36,179 bases of DNA from Bacteroidales bacterium. Its GTDB lineage: Bacteria; Bacteroidota; Bacteroidia; Bacteroidales; P3. Below the pieces are notes generated by a model. That model made no database searches and was not told the origin of the DNA. It worked only from the letters and a program-made list of their open reading frames with translations. The DNA is taken from positions 1-36,179 of the forward strand of contig JAFUYA010000023.1 in assembly GCA_017477025.1 (NCBI GenBank), written 5' to 3'. The position numbers and the translations under genes are program-made. Position 1 is the first letter of the stretch. The number at the start of each line of letters is the position of its first letter. Below are positions 16,454-23,966 of the stretch, in pieces.

Positions 16454-17361
16454 TTCGTATTCTTTATTGTTTGAATAAAAATTTCATTCATGCTCGGAAG
16501 AATCTCTTTATATGAAATTATATCCGTGTATTTCAAAATATTAGAAAGCAGATCAGCATTTTTACCTTTTTCAATTTTTACTTTCATTGTACAAATGCCG
16601 TTTTCATTTGTTTGCCCGCACAATTCAATACCGTCAATCAACAAATTATCATCATAACTACCGGAAATAATTATTTCATATTCTCCTTTTTTGAATTGTT
16701 GTTTAATATCCTTAACCTTTCCTTCCAATACCAAATGAGAAGAATTGATAAGGGCAATCTTATCGCAGATTTGCTCCACACTTTCCATATTATGAGTAGA
16801 GAAAATAATGGTTGCACCTTGTCGGCTTAACTCTAAAATCTCATTTTTCAACATATCGGCATTCAAAGGGTCGAAACCGCTGAACGGTTCATCAAAGATA
16901 AGTAACTCAGGTGAGTGCATAACGGTAGTAATAAACTGAACTTTTTGTTGCATTCCTTTACTGAGTTCCTGAACTTTTTTATTATACCAATCGGATATGG
17001 AAAACTTCTGCAACCAATAGTCAATGTTCTTTCGGGCATCATCGGCACTCATCCCTTTCAATTGGGCAAGATACTGAATCTGCTCTCCTACCTTCATTTT
17101 TTTGTAAAGACCCCTTTCTTCAGGCAAATATCCGACATTTTTTATATGACTTGCGTTCAGTTTTTCACCATTAAAAAGTATTTCTCCCTTATCAGGTTTA
17201 AAAATCTGGTTAATCATACGGATAAGAGTCGTTTTTCCAGCTCCGTTCGGACCTAATAATCCGAAAACATCCCCTCTTTCTACTTTCAAACTGACATTAT
17301 CCAACGCCAATTTGGTCTCGTATGATTTTGAAACTTGATTTACGGTTAATATTTCGTTCAT
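16450..17361 (-). CDS. ABC transporter ATP-binding protein (NatA-like)
   Basis: The protein is 303 residues from the ATG at 17361; an upstream in-frame ATG at 17403 would add 14 residues that do not fit the family. Walker A GPNGAGKT lies at 37-44, the ABC signature LSKGM at 133-137 and Walker B LLIFDEP at 153-159. A C-terminal extension (about 220-303) resembles the DUF4162 domain common to such exporters. It powers the permease encoded directly downstream, with a 4-nt overlap. It is fourth-from-first in a probable operon after rbfA and a LolC/E-like permease, 67 nt beyond the latter's stop. Confidence 0.93.
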   Translation of the reverse strand: MNEILTVNQVSKSYETKLALDNVSLKVERGDVFGLLGPNGAGKTTLIRMINQIFKPDKGEILFNGEKLNASHIKNVGYLPEERGLYKKMKVGEQIQYLAQLKGMSADDARKNIDYWLQKFSISDWYNKKVQELSKGMQQKVQFITTVMHSPELLIFDEPFSGFDPLNADMLKNEILELSRQGATIIFSTHNMESVEQICDKIALINSSHLVLEGKVKDIKQQFKKGEYEIIISGSYDDNLLIDGIELCGQTNENGICTMKVKIEKGKNADLLSNILKYTDIISYKEILPSMNEIFIQTIKNTK

Positions 17362-17428
17362 TTGTTCTCTAATATTTTGTCTATAACGAAAATATATCAA
17401 CAATATTGCAGGAACTCATACAACACTA

Positions 17429-18646
17429 TCAATCCTTTTCTTTGATTCTGGAAACAACGGAATTAATCAATAAGAAGCCTATTAAGATCACAACGGCAAG
17501 AACGGAAATAATATCCCGGAAAAATATCTTTATCGGAAAAGCATCCACCACAAAAGCATCTTGGGCTAATTTTATCAAACCGAAATGTTGTTGCAACAGA
17601 CACAACAATAATCCAGATACTATGCCTGCCAAACACCCTGAAATATTTATCGTCATTCCATAAGAAAAATATATTTTACGCAAATCCTTCTGTCGCATAC
17701 CGATTGTACGCAAAATCTTATTCATCTTCTTTTTTTGAATATGTAAAATAATTACGGCACTTATGATATTTATGCTTGCAATGAAGATTATAAATGCAAG
17801 TATTATATATACGGCAAGTTTCTCCGATTTGACTATTCTGAAATATATAGGTTCCTGCTCCAATATGGTTTTTACGTTATAAGCATCGCCCAATCCGTTT
17901 TCCAACAGCATTTTTATTTGATTAATATCTGCACTGCTTTTCGGCAGGATATACACACTATTACAACTATTGTCAGCCATATTGAGTAATTGTCGTGCCT
18001 TACCTGAAGAGATAAATACCGTACCTTCATCAATATCGGTATGCGTTTGATAAGATGCTTGATAAAACACATTCACTGACGACAATCTGTCTTCAAGAAT
18101 CAATGCATCCTCACTATCAGACGCAGGTACGGTAAGTTTAACGGGGATATTCATTTTCTCCGCTCCGCGATTCAGCCCCAATACGGCTGCCTGATTTACT
18201 CCCATCAGACAAAAGAGAGAGTCCCTCACATCAAAAACGGATTTTCCGTTGGTGATACAGGTATCCAATGCATTAAATTGAAAATATGTCTCATCAATAC
18301 CCATAAGAGTTACCACCGTTCGTTGATTTCCGACACTTACCATCGCCGTCGTTTTGATAACGGGAGATACCGTAAATTGCTTCTCGGAATTTGCAATATC
18401 GAAAAGTAAAGATGAATCAAATTGCTTTCCTTTAGCCGACTCAACGATTAACGGGGGATTGTTTTTCTCCAACATCTTTTTTGCTACATCCGTAAATCCG
18501 TTGAAAACACTCAATACTACCACCATGGCAAAAGATCCTACAGCCACACCTATCAAAGATATAACGGAGATAGTATGAACTATTCCCTTATCCTTTGGAG
18601 ACAGCACAAGGCGTTTGGTAATAAATATCAGTGTTTTTAAATTCAT
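17429..18646 (-). CDS. FtsX/LolC-E-like ABC transporter permease
   Basis: The 405-residue protein has the four-helix MacB/LolE topology: one helix at about 24-49, a large periplasmic domain, then helices at about 272-298, 325-345 and 375-397. The N-terminus ('IVHTISVISLIGVAVGSFAMVVVLSVFNGF') is the conserved LolC/E segment. LolCDE releases outer-membrane lipoproteins from the inner membrane, and Bacteroidota have lone LolC/E-like genes of this kind. It begins 4 nt after the rbfA stop, so they share a transcript. The LolD-type ATPase partner is not adjacent. The NatA-like ATPase downstream belongs to another ABC class and is unlikely to be the partner. Confidence 0.88.
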   Translation of the reverse strand: MNLKTLIFITKRLVLSPKDKGIVHTISVISLIGVAVGSFAMVVVLSVFNGFTDVAKKMLEKNNPPLIVESAKGKQFDSSLLFDIANSEKQFTVSPVIKTTAMVSVGNQRTVVTLMGIDETYFQFNALDTCITNGKSVFDVRDSLFCLMGVNQAAVLGLNRGAEKMNIPVKLTVPASDSEDALILEDRLSSVNVFYQASYQTHTDIDEGTVFISSGKARQLLNMADNSCNSVYILPKSSADINQIKMLLENGLGDAYNVKTILEQEPIYFRIVKSEKLAVYIILAFIIFIASINIISAVIILHIQKKKMNKILRTIGMRQKDLRKIYFSYGMTINISGCLAGIVSGLLLCLLQQHFGLIKLAQDAFVVDAFPIKIFFRDIISVLAVVILIGFLLINSVVSRIKEKD

Positions 18647-18650
18647 CAGG

Positions 18651-18998
18651 CTATTTTTTCAAAAGCTCGTCTATTCTTTTGGCATATTCAAGAGTATCGT
18701 CAATAAAGAACATCAGATCAGGAATAATTCGCAGTTGATGTCTTTCCTTTTGTGCTAAAAGCATACGAATATAGTCTTTCTTCTCAATAAGTAAATTCAA
18801 AATCTGCTCATCCGAATATTTATTACCTGCAACAAAAATACTGACATAAACTCTTGCAAAAGCCAAATCGGAAGTTACGCTGACTTTCGTTACGCTCAAC
18901 ATCGCATTAACGAAATCGCTTCTTGATTTTTCCCTTAATATCTCAGCCAAGTCTTTTTGTATAAGTCTGTTTACCTTTTCTATTCTCTTATTTTCCAT
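18651..18998 (-). CDS. rbfA: Ribosome-binding factor A
   Basis: RbfA binds the 30S subunit during 16S rRNA maturation and helps in cold adaptation. The 115-residue product (from ATG 18998) matches the family in length. It shows the KH-like fold with 'RIEKVNRLIQKDLAEIL' at the N-terminus and 'VTSDLAFARVYVSIF' and 'LRIIPDLMFFIDDTLEYAKRIDELL' later. An in-frame ATG at 19124 would add 42 residues unlike RbfA and would read through the promoter zone, so I rejected it. A -7 box ends only 8 bp before the ATG, so the mRNA may have almost no leader. Confidence 0.95.
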   Translation of the reverse strand: MENKRIEKVNRLIQKDLAEILREKSRSDFVNAMLSVTKVSVTSDLAFARVYVSIFVAGNKYSDEQILNLLIEKKDYIRMLLAQKERHQLRIIPDLMFFIDDTLEYAKRIDELLKK

Positions 18999-19006
18999 AA
19001 CAATCT

Positions 19007-19015
19007 GCAAAATTA
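19007..19015 (-). promoter_or_regulatory. -7 element of the rbfA operon
   Basis: TAATTTTGC on the minus strand fits TAnnTTTGC. The -33 position holds ATG rather than TTG. The box lies 8 bp before the rbfA start codon, implying a very short or absent leader. Confidence 0.5.
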
Positions 19016-19071
19016 CAAATTTTATCTGATTTAACATATATAAATCTTTTGCGAGGGTTGTAAAAACATTA

Positions 19072-19102
19072 TTGATAACTAAAAATCTTTTTGTAAATTT
19101 GC
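19072..19102 (+). promoter_or_regulatory. Promoter of yicC
   Basis: TTG (19072-19074), a 19-bp spacer and TAAATTTGC (19094-19102) give a full Bacteroidota promoter 45 bp before the yicC ATG, diverging from the rbfA promoter. Confidence 0.75.
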
Positions 19103-19147
19103 AAATCTTTATAATCTTAGTCAATACAATAAAAAATTATAACGCAA

Positions 19148-20014
19148 ATGAAATCAATGACCGGTTACGGGAAAGCCGAAATAACATTTGAAAATAAGAT
19201 CATAAGTGTAGAAATACGCACTTTGAACTCAAAACAGGCCGACATCAGCATAAGAATGCCGAGTATTTATCGCTCATGCGAAATTGAACTTCAAAACCTA
19301 CTCAAACAAAGACTGGAAAGAGGTAAAATAGATTGTTTTATTACGGTAACTTATTCCAAAGGCAGTGCAATGATGGATATAAACGAACAACTTTTCAAAG
19401 ACTATTATTCTCAATTGTTGCATATTACGGAATCCGTCGGGGCAGATAAGAATCTTTTACCTTACTATCTGTTGCAAAGAGATGACGTCAATCAACCGCA
19501 GACAACGGAAATCTCCGATTCTGAAAAGGATGCTCTGTTTAATTGTACAGAACGTACTTTGGTTGCAGTGAATGACTATCGGCAAACTGAAGGCGAAGCA
19601 CTGAAAAAAGCATTTATCAATCATATTGCCAACATTGAAAAATTTTCATTGGATGTTATCCCGTTTGAAACAGGAAGAATAGATAAGATAAAGGAAAAAC
19701 TTTTAGCAAGATTTAAAGAACTCGGCATAGACGGAGTTGATCAGGCACGATTGGAACAGGAACTGATCTTCTATTTGGAAAAATTGGATATAACTGAAGA
19801 AAGAGTAAGACTGAACCAACATATCAAATATTTCAGAGAGTGTATTGCAAGCCGAGAAGCCATAGGAAAAAAATTGGGATTCATTGCTCAGGAAATGGGA
19901 CGCGAAATAAACACGTTGGGGAGTAAATCAAACGAAGCCGACATGCAAAAACTTGTGGTTATGATGAAAGATGAATTGGAAAAAATCAAAGAACAATCGG
20001 CAAATGTTTTATAG
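19148..20014 (+). CDS. yicC: YicC-family endoribonuclease
   Basis: The 288-residue protein begins MKSMTGYGKAE, the family signature, has the YicC-like N-terminal domain (about 1-155), and ends with the DUF1732 domain (about 205-288, 'EERVRLNQHIKYFRE' and 'GKKLGFIAQEMGREINTLGSKS'). E. coli YicC is a stress-linked RNase acting on small RNAs such as RyhB. In many bacteria gmk follows yicC. Here no gmk follows; instead a palindromic repeat begins at the stop codon and then a convergent gene. Confidence 0.95.
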   Translation: MKSMTGYGKAEITFENKIISVEIRTLNSKQADISIRMPSIYRSCEIELQNLLKQRLERGKIDCFITVTYSKGSAMMDINEQLFKDYYSQLLHITESVGADKNLLPYYLLQRDDVNQPQTTEISDSEKDALFNCTERTLVAVNDYRQTEGEALKKAFINHIANIEKFSLDVIPFETGRIDKIKEKLLARFKELGIDGVDQARLEQELIFYLEKLDITEERVRLNQHIKYFRECIASREAIGKKLGFIAQEMGREINTLGSKSNEADMQKLVVMMKDELEKIKEQSANVL

Positions 20015-20124
20015 TTCCTAACTTACTATAAATAAGCAAATAAAAAATCAGTGTGATTTTGCAGAAAATCATTAAGAAAACATCGGAAATCTCACACTTT
20101 TTCAGCAAAATCACTAACTTTTTT
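20013..20124 (+). repeat. Dispersed palindromic intergenic repeat, copy B
   Basis: The block begins with AGTTCCTAAC, whose first two bases overlap the yicC stop codon, and runs to a T-run near 20124. Arms 20053-20068 and 20099-20114 pair at 15 of 16 positions, forming a hairpin with a 30-nt centre. Copy C repeats it in the same orientation from AGTTCCTAAC onward, with a 17-nt perfect match (AAAATCATTAAGAAAAC). Copy A repeats the hairpin part in the opposite orientation. The T-run after the right arm could also make it act as the yicC terminator. Confidence 0.7.
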
Positions 20125-20245
20125 CCGACAATGTCATAATATATTTTTTCTTTCTAAAATATAATCGTTGATTCTTCTGAAATTTGCAGGATAAAACAAT
20201 TCAGAACGATTAGAAATTCATATATGACTAAACTATGGAAAGGCA

Positions 20246-20272
20246 AGATGAAGTAATAAACATACTTCATTT
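20246..20272 (-). terminator. Hairpin at the end of the VanZ-like gene
   Basis: ATGAAGTA pairs with TACTTCAT (about 20249-20269) and overlaps the TGA of the gene. There is no U-run on the minus strand, so termination is uncertain. Confidence 0.35.
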
Positions 20273-20665
20273 TGCTTTATACTTATTACAACAATAAATT
20301 GCAACCGTTACCACGACGGAAGCGAGAAAATCAAAAAACAAATCCGCCCATGAAAAATTCCTTTTTGCTGTATTGTACATTAAACCTTGCATTACTTCGG
20401 TAAATAATCCGAACAAAGAAACACAGATAATTACTATGTAATACACAGACAGATTATTGTTGAAACGCACGGTATATTTCAGATTACGATACAAAAGAAA
20501 TGAAAGCACACCGAATAAGAAACTATGGACAATTTTATCAAGATGAGGAATATTTATCAATTTAGTGGTCTTAGGAAAAGAACTTGCGGGCATTAACAAT
20601 AAAAAAAGAATAACTGCAACCCATATTAACAACGCATATTGATATTGTTTTTTTGTTACTGCCAT
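20267..20665 (-). CDS. VanZ-like membrane protein
   Basis: The 132-residue protein has four predicted membrane helices (about 10-27, 45-62, 75-95, 108-126). It carries the VanZ-family pattern: 'MPASSFP' after helix 1, 'PHLDKIVHSFLFGVLSFLLYRNL', a conserved Glu in 'FGLFTEVMQGL', and 'RNFSWADLFFDFLAS'. VanZ was named for low-level teicoplanin resistance, but most homologues have no proven function and may affect the envelope. It lies downstream of gcvH behind a hairpin. gcvH and VanZ-like genes often follow sprA in Bacteroidota, to my recollection; here they sit about 9.5 kb from sprA. Confidence 0.88.
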   Translation of the reverse strand: MAVTKKQYQYALLIWVAVILFLLLMPASSFPKTTKLINIPHLDKIVHSFLFGVLSFLLYRNLKYTVRFNNNLSVYYIVIICVSLFGLFTEVMQGLMYNTAKRNFSWADLFFDFLASVVVTVAIYCCNKYKAK

Positions 20666-20716
20666 AAATCTTCACTTTCACCTTTGCAACAGCAGTTCTT
20701 AATATTGAGAATCTGC

Positions 20717-20780
20717 ATATAAATAAAAAATAAAAATAGTATGCAGTACACTTTACTCAGTAAAGTCAATCTGCATACTA
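20717..20780 (-). terminator. Rho-independent terminator of gcvH
   Basis: A 10-bp outer stem (20737-20746 with 20771-20780) and a 6-bp inner stem (20750-20755 with 20761-20766) are followed on the minus strand by a long T-rich tract. It separates gcvH from the VanZ-like gene, which may be expressed by read-through. Confidence 0.75.
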
Positions 20781-20802
20781 TAACCTCTATTAGAGAATAA
20801 TC

Positions 20803-21183
20803 TTAAAGACCTAACATCTTTGTATATTCTTCAGCGTCTTTCAGATTATTAACTTGAGAAGCGTCGCTCATTTTTATTTTAATAATCCAACCTTCACCGT
20901 AAGGATCGCTGTTTATTGCAGCAGCGTTATCTTCCAATGCAGCATTTATTTCCAATACAGTACCGCTGACAGGCATCAAAAGATCTGAAACGGTTTTTAC
21001 TGCCTCTATTGAACCGAATGCGTCTCCCGCTGCAATTTCTTCACCCTCTGTATCTACATCTACATAAACTATATCACCTAATTCATGCTGAGCAAAATCA
21101 GTAATGCCTACATAAGCCTCTTCTCCTTCTATTCTTAACCATTCATGGTCATCAGAATACTTTAAATTTTGTGGAATATTCAT
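20803..21183 (-). CDS. gcvH: Glycine cleavage system H protein
   Basis: The H protein carries the lipoyl arm that shuttles the aminomethyl group between the P, T and L proteins in glycine breakdown. The 126-residue length is normal. The lipoylation site is K63 in '[12 protein letters not shown]', and '[16 protein letters not shown]' is the typical N-terminus. gcvT and gcvP are not in the window. A -7 box TAATTTTG (minus strand, 21232-21225) lies about 40 bp upstream of the start. Confidence 0.97.
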   Translation of the reverse strand: MNIPQNLKYSDDHEWLRIEGEEAYVGITDFAQHELGDIVYVDVDTEGEEIAAGDAFGSIEAVKTVSDLLMPVSGTVLEINAALEDNAAAINSDPYGEGWIIKIKMSDASQVNNLKDAEEYTKMLGL

Positions 21184-21224
21184 TTTATTACCTTTTTAAT
21201 TAGTTATAACTTAATTTCAAAGTT

Positions 21225-21232
21225 CAAAATTA
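21225..21232 (-). promoter_or_regulatory. -7 element of gcvH
   Basis: TAATTTTG on the minus strand matches TAnnTTTG. No TTG lies at the -33 position. Confidence 0.4.
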
Positions 21233-21273
21233 CAATAAATTTCATTATTACGTAAATAAAACTGCGAATAATT

Positions 21274-23427
21274 TTATTTTTTTATGAATTTTAACTGCAG
21301 ATTTTTACCTTTATTATTAATATTCAGAACATAAACTCCACTACTCAAAGATCTTATATCTACAGCCTCTTCGTTTATCTTCCTTATTTGAGCTTTTCTT
21401 CCGTAAATGTCAAACACCGAAATTTCTGAATCCGTTTCCAATCCTTCAATATAAAGAATCGTCTTTGCAGGTATTGGAAATACCGTAACGGTATTGTCTT
21501 CTGAATGAATCAATCCTACTTTCTTTTCTGCTGCTTTTACAGCCTGATAGGCATTTAATTTCCCGTATCCCCAAGTATCATTAGGACATTCCCCTGTATG
21601 TTCATCCGTTTTTGCTGATTCGATTATCAACTGCTTTACTTCTCTCGGTGTTAAGGTAGGATTTGCCTGCAGTATGAGTGCAACGGAACCTGCAACCATA
21701 GGTCCTGACATTGATGTTCCGCTTGCCGGTCCGAAACCGTACTCTTTACCGTTGAAAGTAACAGTCTCAGTTGCTGTAGGTGCAGTATTGGAGAAAGAAG
21801 ATAAGGATGAAACGACAGAATATCCAGGAGCGGAAATCTCAGGTTTCATATAAGGTGTCATATTAGGACCACAGGAAGAAAAACTTGCAATCTCCGGCCT
21901 CCATGATGTGTTTCTGAATTTGTGAGCAGCAACGGTAATTGCGTTTTCTGCCAAAGCCGGCTCGGAAACTCCGTATTGCGAATCTCCTGCAACGAATCCG
22001 TTTTGAGAAGCTTTGAACTGAAATCCCGTATTACCGACAGCTTTGGACAATCTGTTTAAATTCCATGCATGGACAACTCCGTTTGTAGCCGTTACCACCA
22101 ACACGATATGAGTCGTATTATTCTTGTATCTGCTCTGTCTTACATCCCAATCTACCAAAGCTTTCTTATCCTGAGGATAACGTGAGGAACCTCTGTAAAT
22201 AATACTATCCTGTTCATTAACCATAAACACTGATTCCTCTACAACCGAACCGTCGCTTATCATCAGCGGAGTCTCTCCTATTTTGTCCCATCTGTAATCA
22301 TAAAACTCCAATTTGGAAGAAAACTCTTGTCCATTTTCACTCTGCAACGTAACTGCTTCTCCCCAATAATCATTAGTATAAGGTGTAGGAAAATTAAATT
22401 CTATCTCACTTCGTACGGTATCGTTTTGCCCTTCATTGAAATCTGCTTTCAGATGAAAGAAAGATCCGCCGTTATTGCCTGCACTTACAACAAATACGAC
22501 ACTGTCTTCATCACTGAATGTATTTATAAACTCATCCAACATACTTGTTCCGTCCATACATCCCAAATTATAAACGCCCCATGAATTATTTATAACAAGA
22601 CGTTTATTCAAACTCTTGGCAACACTTCTCATCCAACGACACCCGTCAATGTAATGTACTTCATCCGGAATGAACGTACAAAACAAAAAGCCTGCTTCAG
22701 TGGCTACACCTTTATATTCCGTTCCTGCACCACAGCCTCCTGCTATACCTCCTACATGAGTTGCATGATAACCCGTATCTAATTGGTTGGCTGTATCGTG
22801 TTGTGCTTCCAAAAGCATATCTTTACCGTACAATTCTGTCCCGTAACCGAATTCAGGAGCAGGTCCTTCCTTACGGAATTGGTCCCAAGCAGCAACTATT
22901 CTGTATTGCTCTCCTAAAGTATCGTAGAAAGTAGGATGAGTATAGTCTATTCCCCAATCGGCAACACCGATCAAAACATCTTTACCCGTATAACTCTGAC
23001 TCAAGTCCGTACCTGCCCAAATATCAGGAGCATTGAAATCATTGACTGCATATTTCAAATTTTCACCTCCTATAAGTCTGGAAACATCAACTTCAATTAT
23101 ATCCTTCTCTTTGATGAATTTCTCCAGCTCTTTCACATTAACTTTCACGGTTACTATCCTTCCTGTCTTAGAGCCGAAAATACAATCGTATTTTTTCAAG
23201 AAACTCAAATCACACTCCCTATCTACTCTCATAATAAGGGAAATATATTCCGTGTCTTTTATTTTCTCCGTTACAAAACGCTGAGCAAATGCCGTTTTCT
23301 GTCCCTTTGTATGCAAATTATTGGCTGCAATAAAAGCATTAAGACCACTTCCTACGGATTGTGATTTGATATCCGTCGTACAGAATAAACAAAAACTGCT
23401 GATAAGCAATAGTACTAATTTTTTCAT
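21274..23427 (-). CDS. Secreted subtilisin-like serine protease (S8) with type IX sorting domain
   Basis: The 717-residue product starts at ATG 23427, which gives a signal peptide (MKKLVLLLISSFCLFC); an upstream in-frame ATG at 23505 lies before the promoter. A propeptide-like region follows (about 25-130). The S8 catalytic triad is visible: D157 in 'GVADWGIDYTHP', H221 in 'HATHVGG' and S572 in 'GTSMSGP', with the oxyanion Asn in 'VINNSWG'. A large insert of about 190 residues separates the Asn and Ser motifs. The last 70 residues ('VFPIPA', 'SEISVFDIYGR', 'SSGVYVLNI', ending LKFIKK) form a type A C-terminal sorting domain, so SprA should export it. It is likely a surface or secreted protease. 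The substrate is unknown. Confidence 0.94.
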   Translation of the reverse strand: MKKLVLLLISSFCLFCTTDIKSQSVGSGLNAFIAANNLHTKGQKTAFAQRFVTEKIKDTEYISLIMRVDRECDLSFLKKYDCIFGSKTGRIVTVKVNVKELEKFIKEKDIIEVDVSRLIGGENLKYAVNDFNAPDIWAGTDLSQSYTGKDVLIGVADWGIDYTHPTFYDTLGEQYRIVAAWDQFRKEGPAPEFGYGTELYGKDMLLEAQHDTANQLDTGYHATHVGGIAGGCGAGTEYKGVATEAGFLFCTFIPDEVHYIDGCRWMRSVAKSLNKRLVINNSWGVYNLGCMDGTSMLDEFINTFSDEDSVVFVVSAGNNGGSFFHLKADFNEGQNDTVRSEIEFNFPTPYTNDYWGEAVTLQSENGQEFSSKLEFYDYRWDKIGETPLMISDGSVVEESVFMVNEQDSIIYRGSSRYPQDKKALVDWDVRQSRYKNNTTHIVLVVTATNGVVHAWNLNRLSKAVGNTGFQFKASQNGFVAGDSQYGVSEPALAENAITVAAHKFRNTSWRPEIASFSSCGPNMTPYMKPEISAPGYSVVSSLSSFSNTAPTATETVTFNGKEYGFGPASGTSMSGPMVAGSVALILQANPTLTPREVKQLIIESAKTDEHTGECPNDTWGYGKLNAYQAVKAAEKKVGLIHSEDNTVTVFPIPAKTILYIEGLETDSEISVFDIYGRKAQIRKINEEAVDIRSLSSGVYVLNINNKGKNLQLKFIKK

Positions 23428-23449
23428 AGTAAACAAATATTTCTCGTCT

Positions 23450-23481
23450 GCAAAATTATAACTATTTTGACTAACAACAAA
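23450..23481 (-). promoter_or_regulatory. Promoter of the S8 protease gene
   Basis: On the minus strand TTTG (23481-23478), a 19-bp spacer and TAATTTTGC (23458-23450) form a full consensus promoter 22 bp before the ATG at 23427. Confidence 0.75.
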
Positions 23482-23622
23482 ATAAACAATTACTTTTGTA
23501 GTCAAATTTTATTACATTCATAATCATCATTATGGATAATTCATCTAACGAATAAAAAGAGTCTTTAAGAAATTGGAAATAAGGAAGACAAAGCACTGAA
23601 AATATTTTCTCCGATTTCGGAC

Positions 23623-23739
23623 AGTTCCTAACTATGCATAAATGAAGACATTAAAAAACAGTGTATTTTCTGTCAAAATCATTAAGAAAACTGCAAAAAT
23701 CACGCACTTTTTCACCAAAAACATTAACAATTTTTTTCA
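23623..23739 (+). repeat. Dispersed palindromic intergenic repeat, copy C
   Basis: It begins with AGTTCCTAAC like copy B and ends in a T-run. Arms 23664-23678 and 23709-23723 pair at about 11 of 15 positions, the weakest hairpin of the three. The most conserved stretch with copy B is AAAATCATTAAGAAAAC; with copy A it is TTTTCACCAAAA. It lies between two divergent promoters, so it is not a terminator of a neighbouring gene. Confidence 0.65.
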
Positions 23740-23871
23740 AATAAATGTTTTCAGTTTTCATATTGGTGTATTCCTTTTAATCACAGGCCGTAAATTTTGA
23801 TTAAACAAACGTTTTGTCAGATTAAAAATTCGATATTATTCGGCAGTAACGGAAATTTGTCGCCGTTTTTC

Positions 23872-23902
23872 TTGGTCATTAAAAAAAAATGTTGTAATTT
23901 TG
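23872..23902 (+). promoter_or_regulatory. Promoter of the M23 peptidase gene
   Basis: TTG (23872-23874), a 20-bp spacer and TAATTTTG (23895-23902) fit the consensus. Confidence 0.65.
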
Positions 23903-23966
23903 AAACTTGAAATTTCGTATGCATCCTTTCGCTATGTTATTTCTAAAGAGAATCTCAATAAATGCA

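Larger units (their letters stand above)
23428..23966. other. Divergent intergenic region between S8 protease and M23 peptidase
   Basis: About 500 bp without a convincing gene. It carries the leftward promoter at 23450-23481, repeat copy C at 23623-23739 and the rightward promoter at 23872-23902. Confidence 0.75.

Noticed and set aside
18999..19124. 42-residue N-terminal extension of rbfA
   Set aside because: It does not match the family and overlaps the divergent promoter region.
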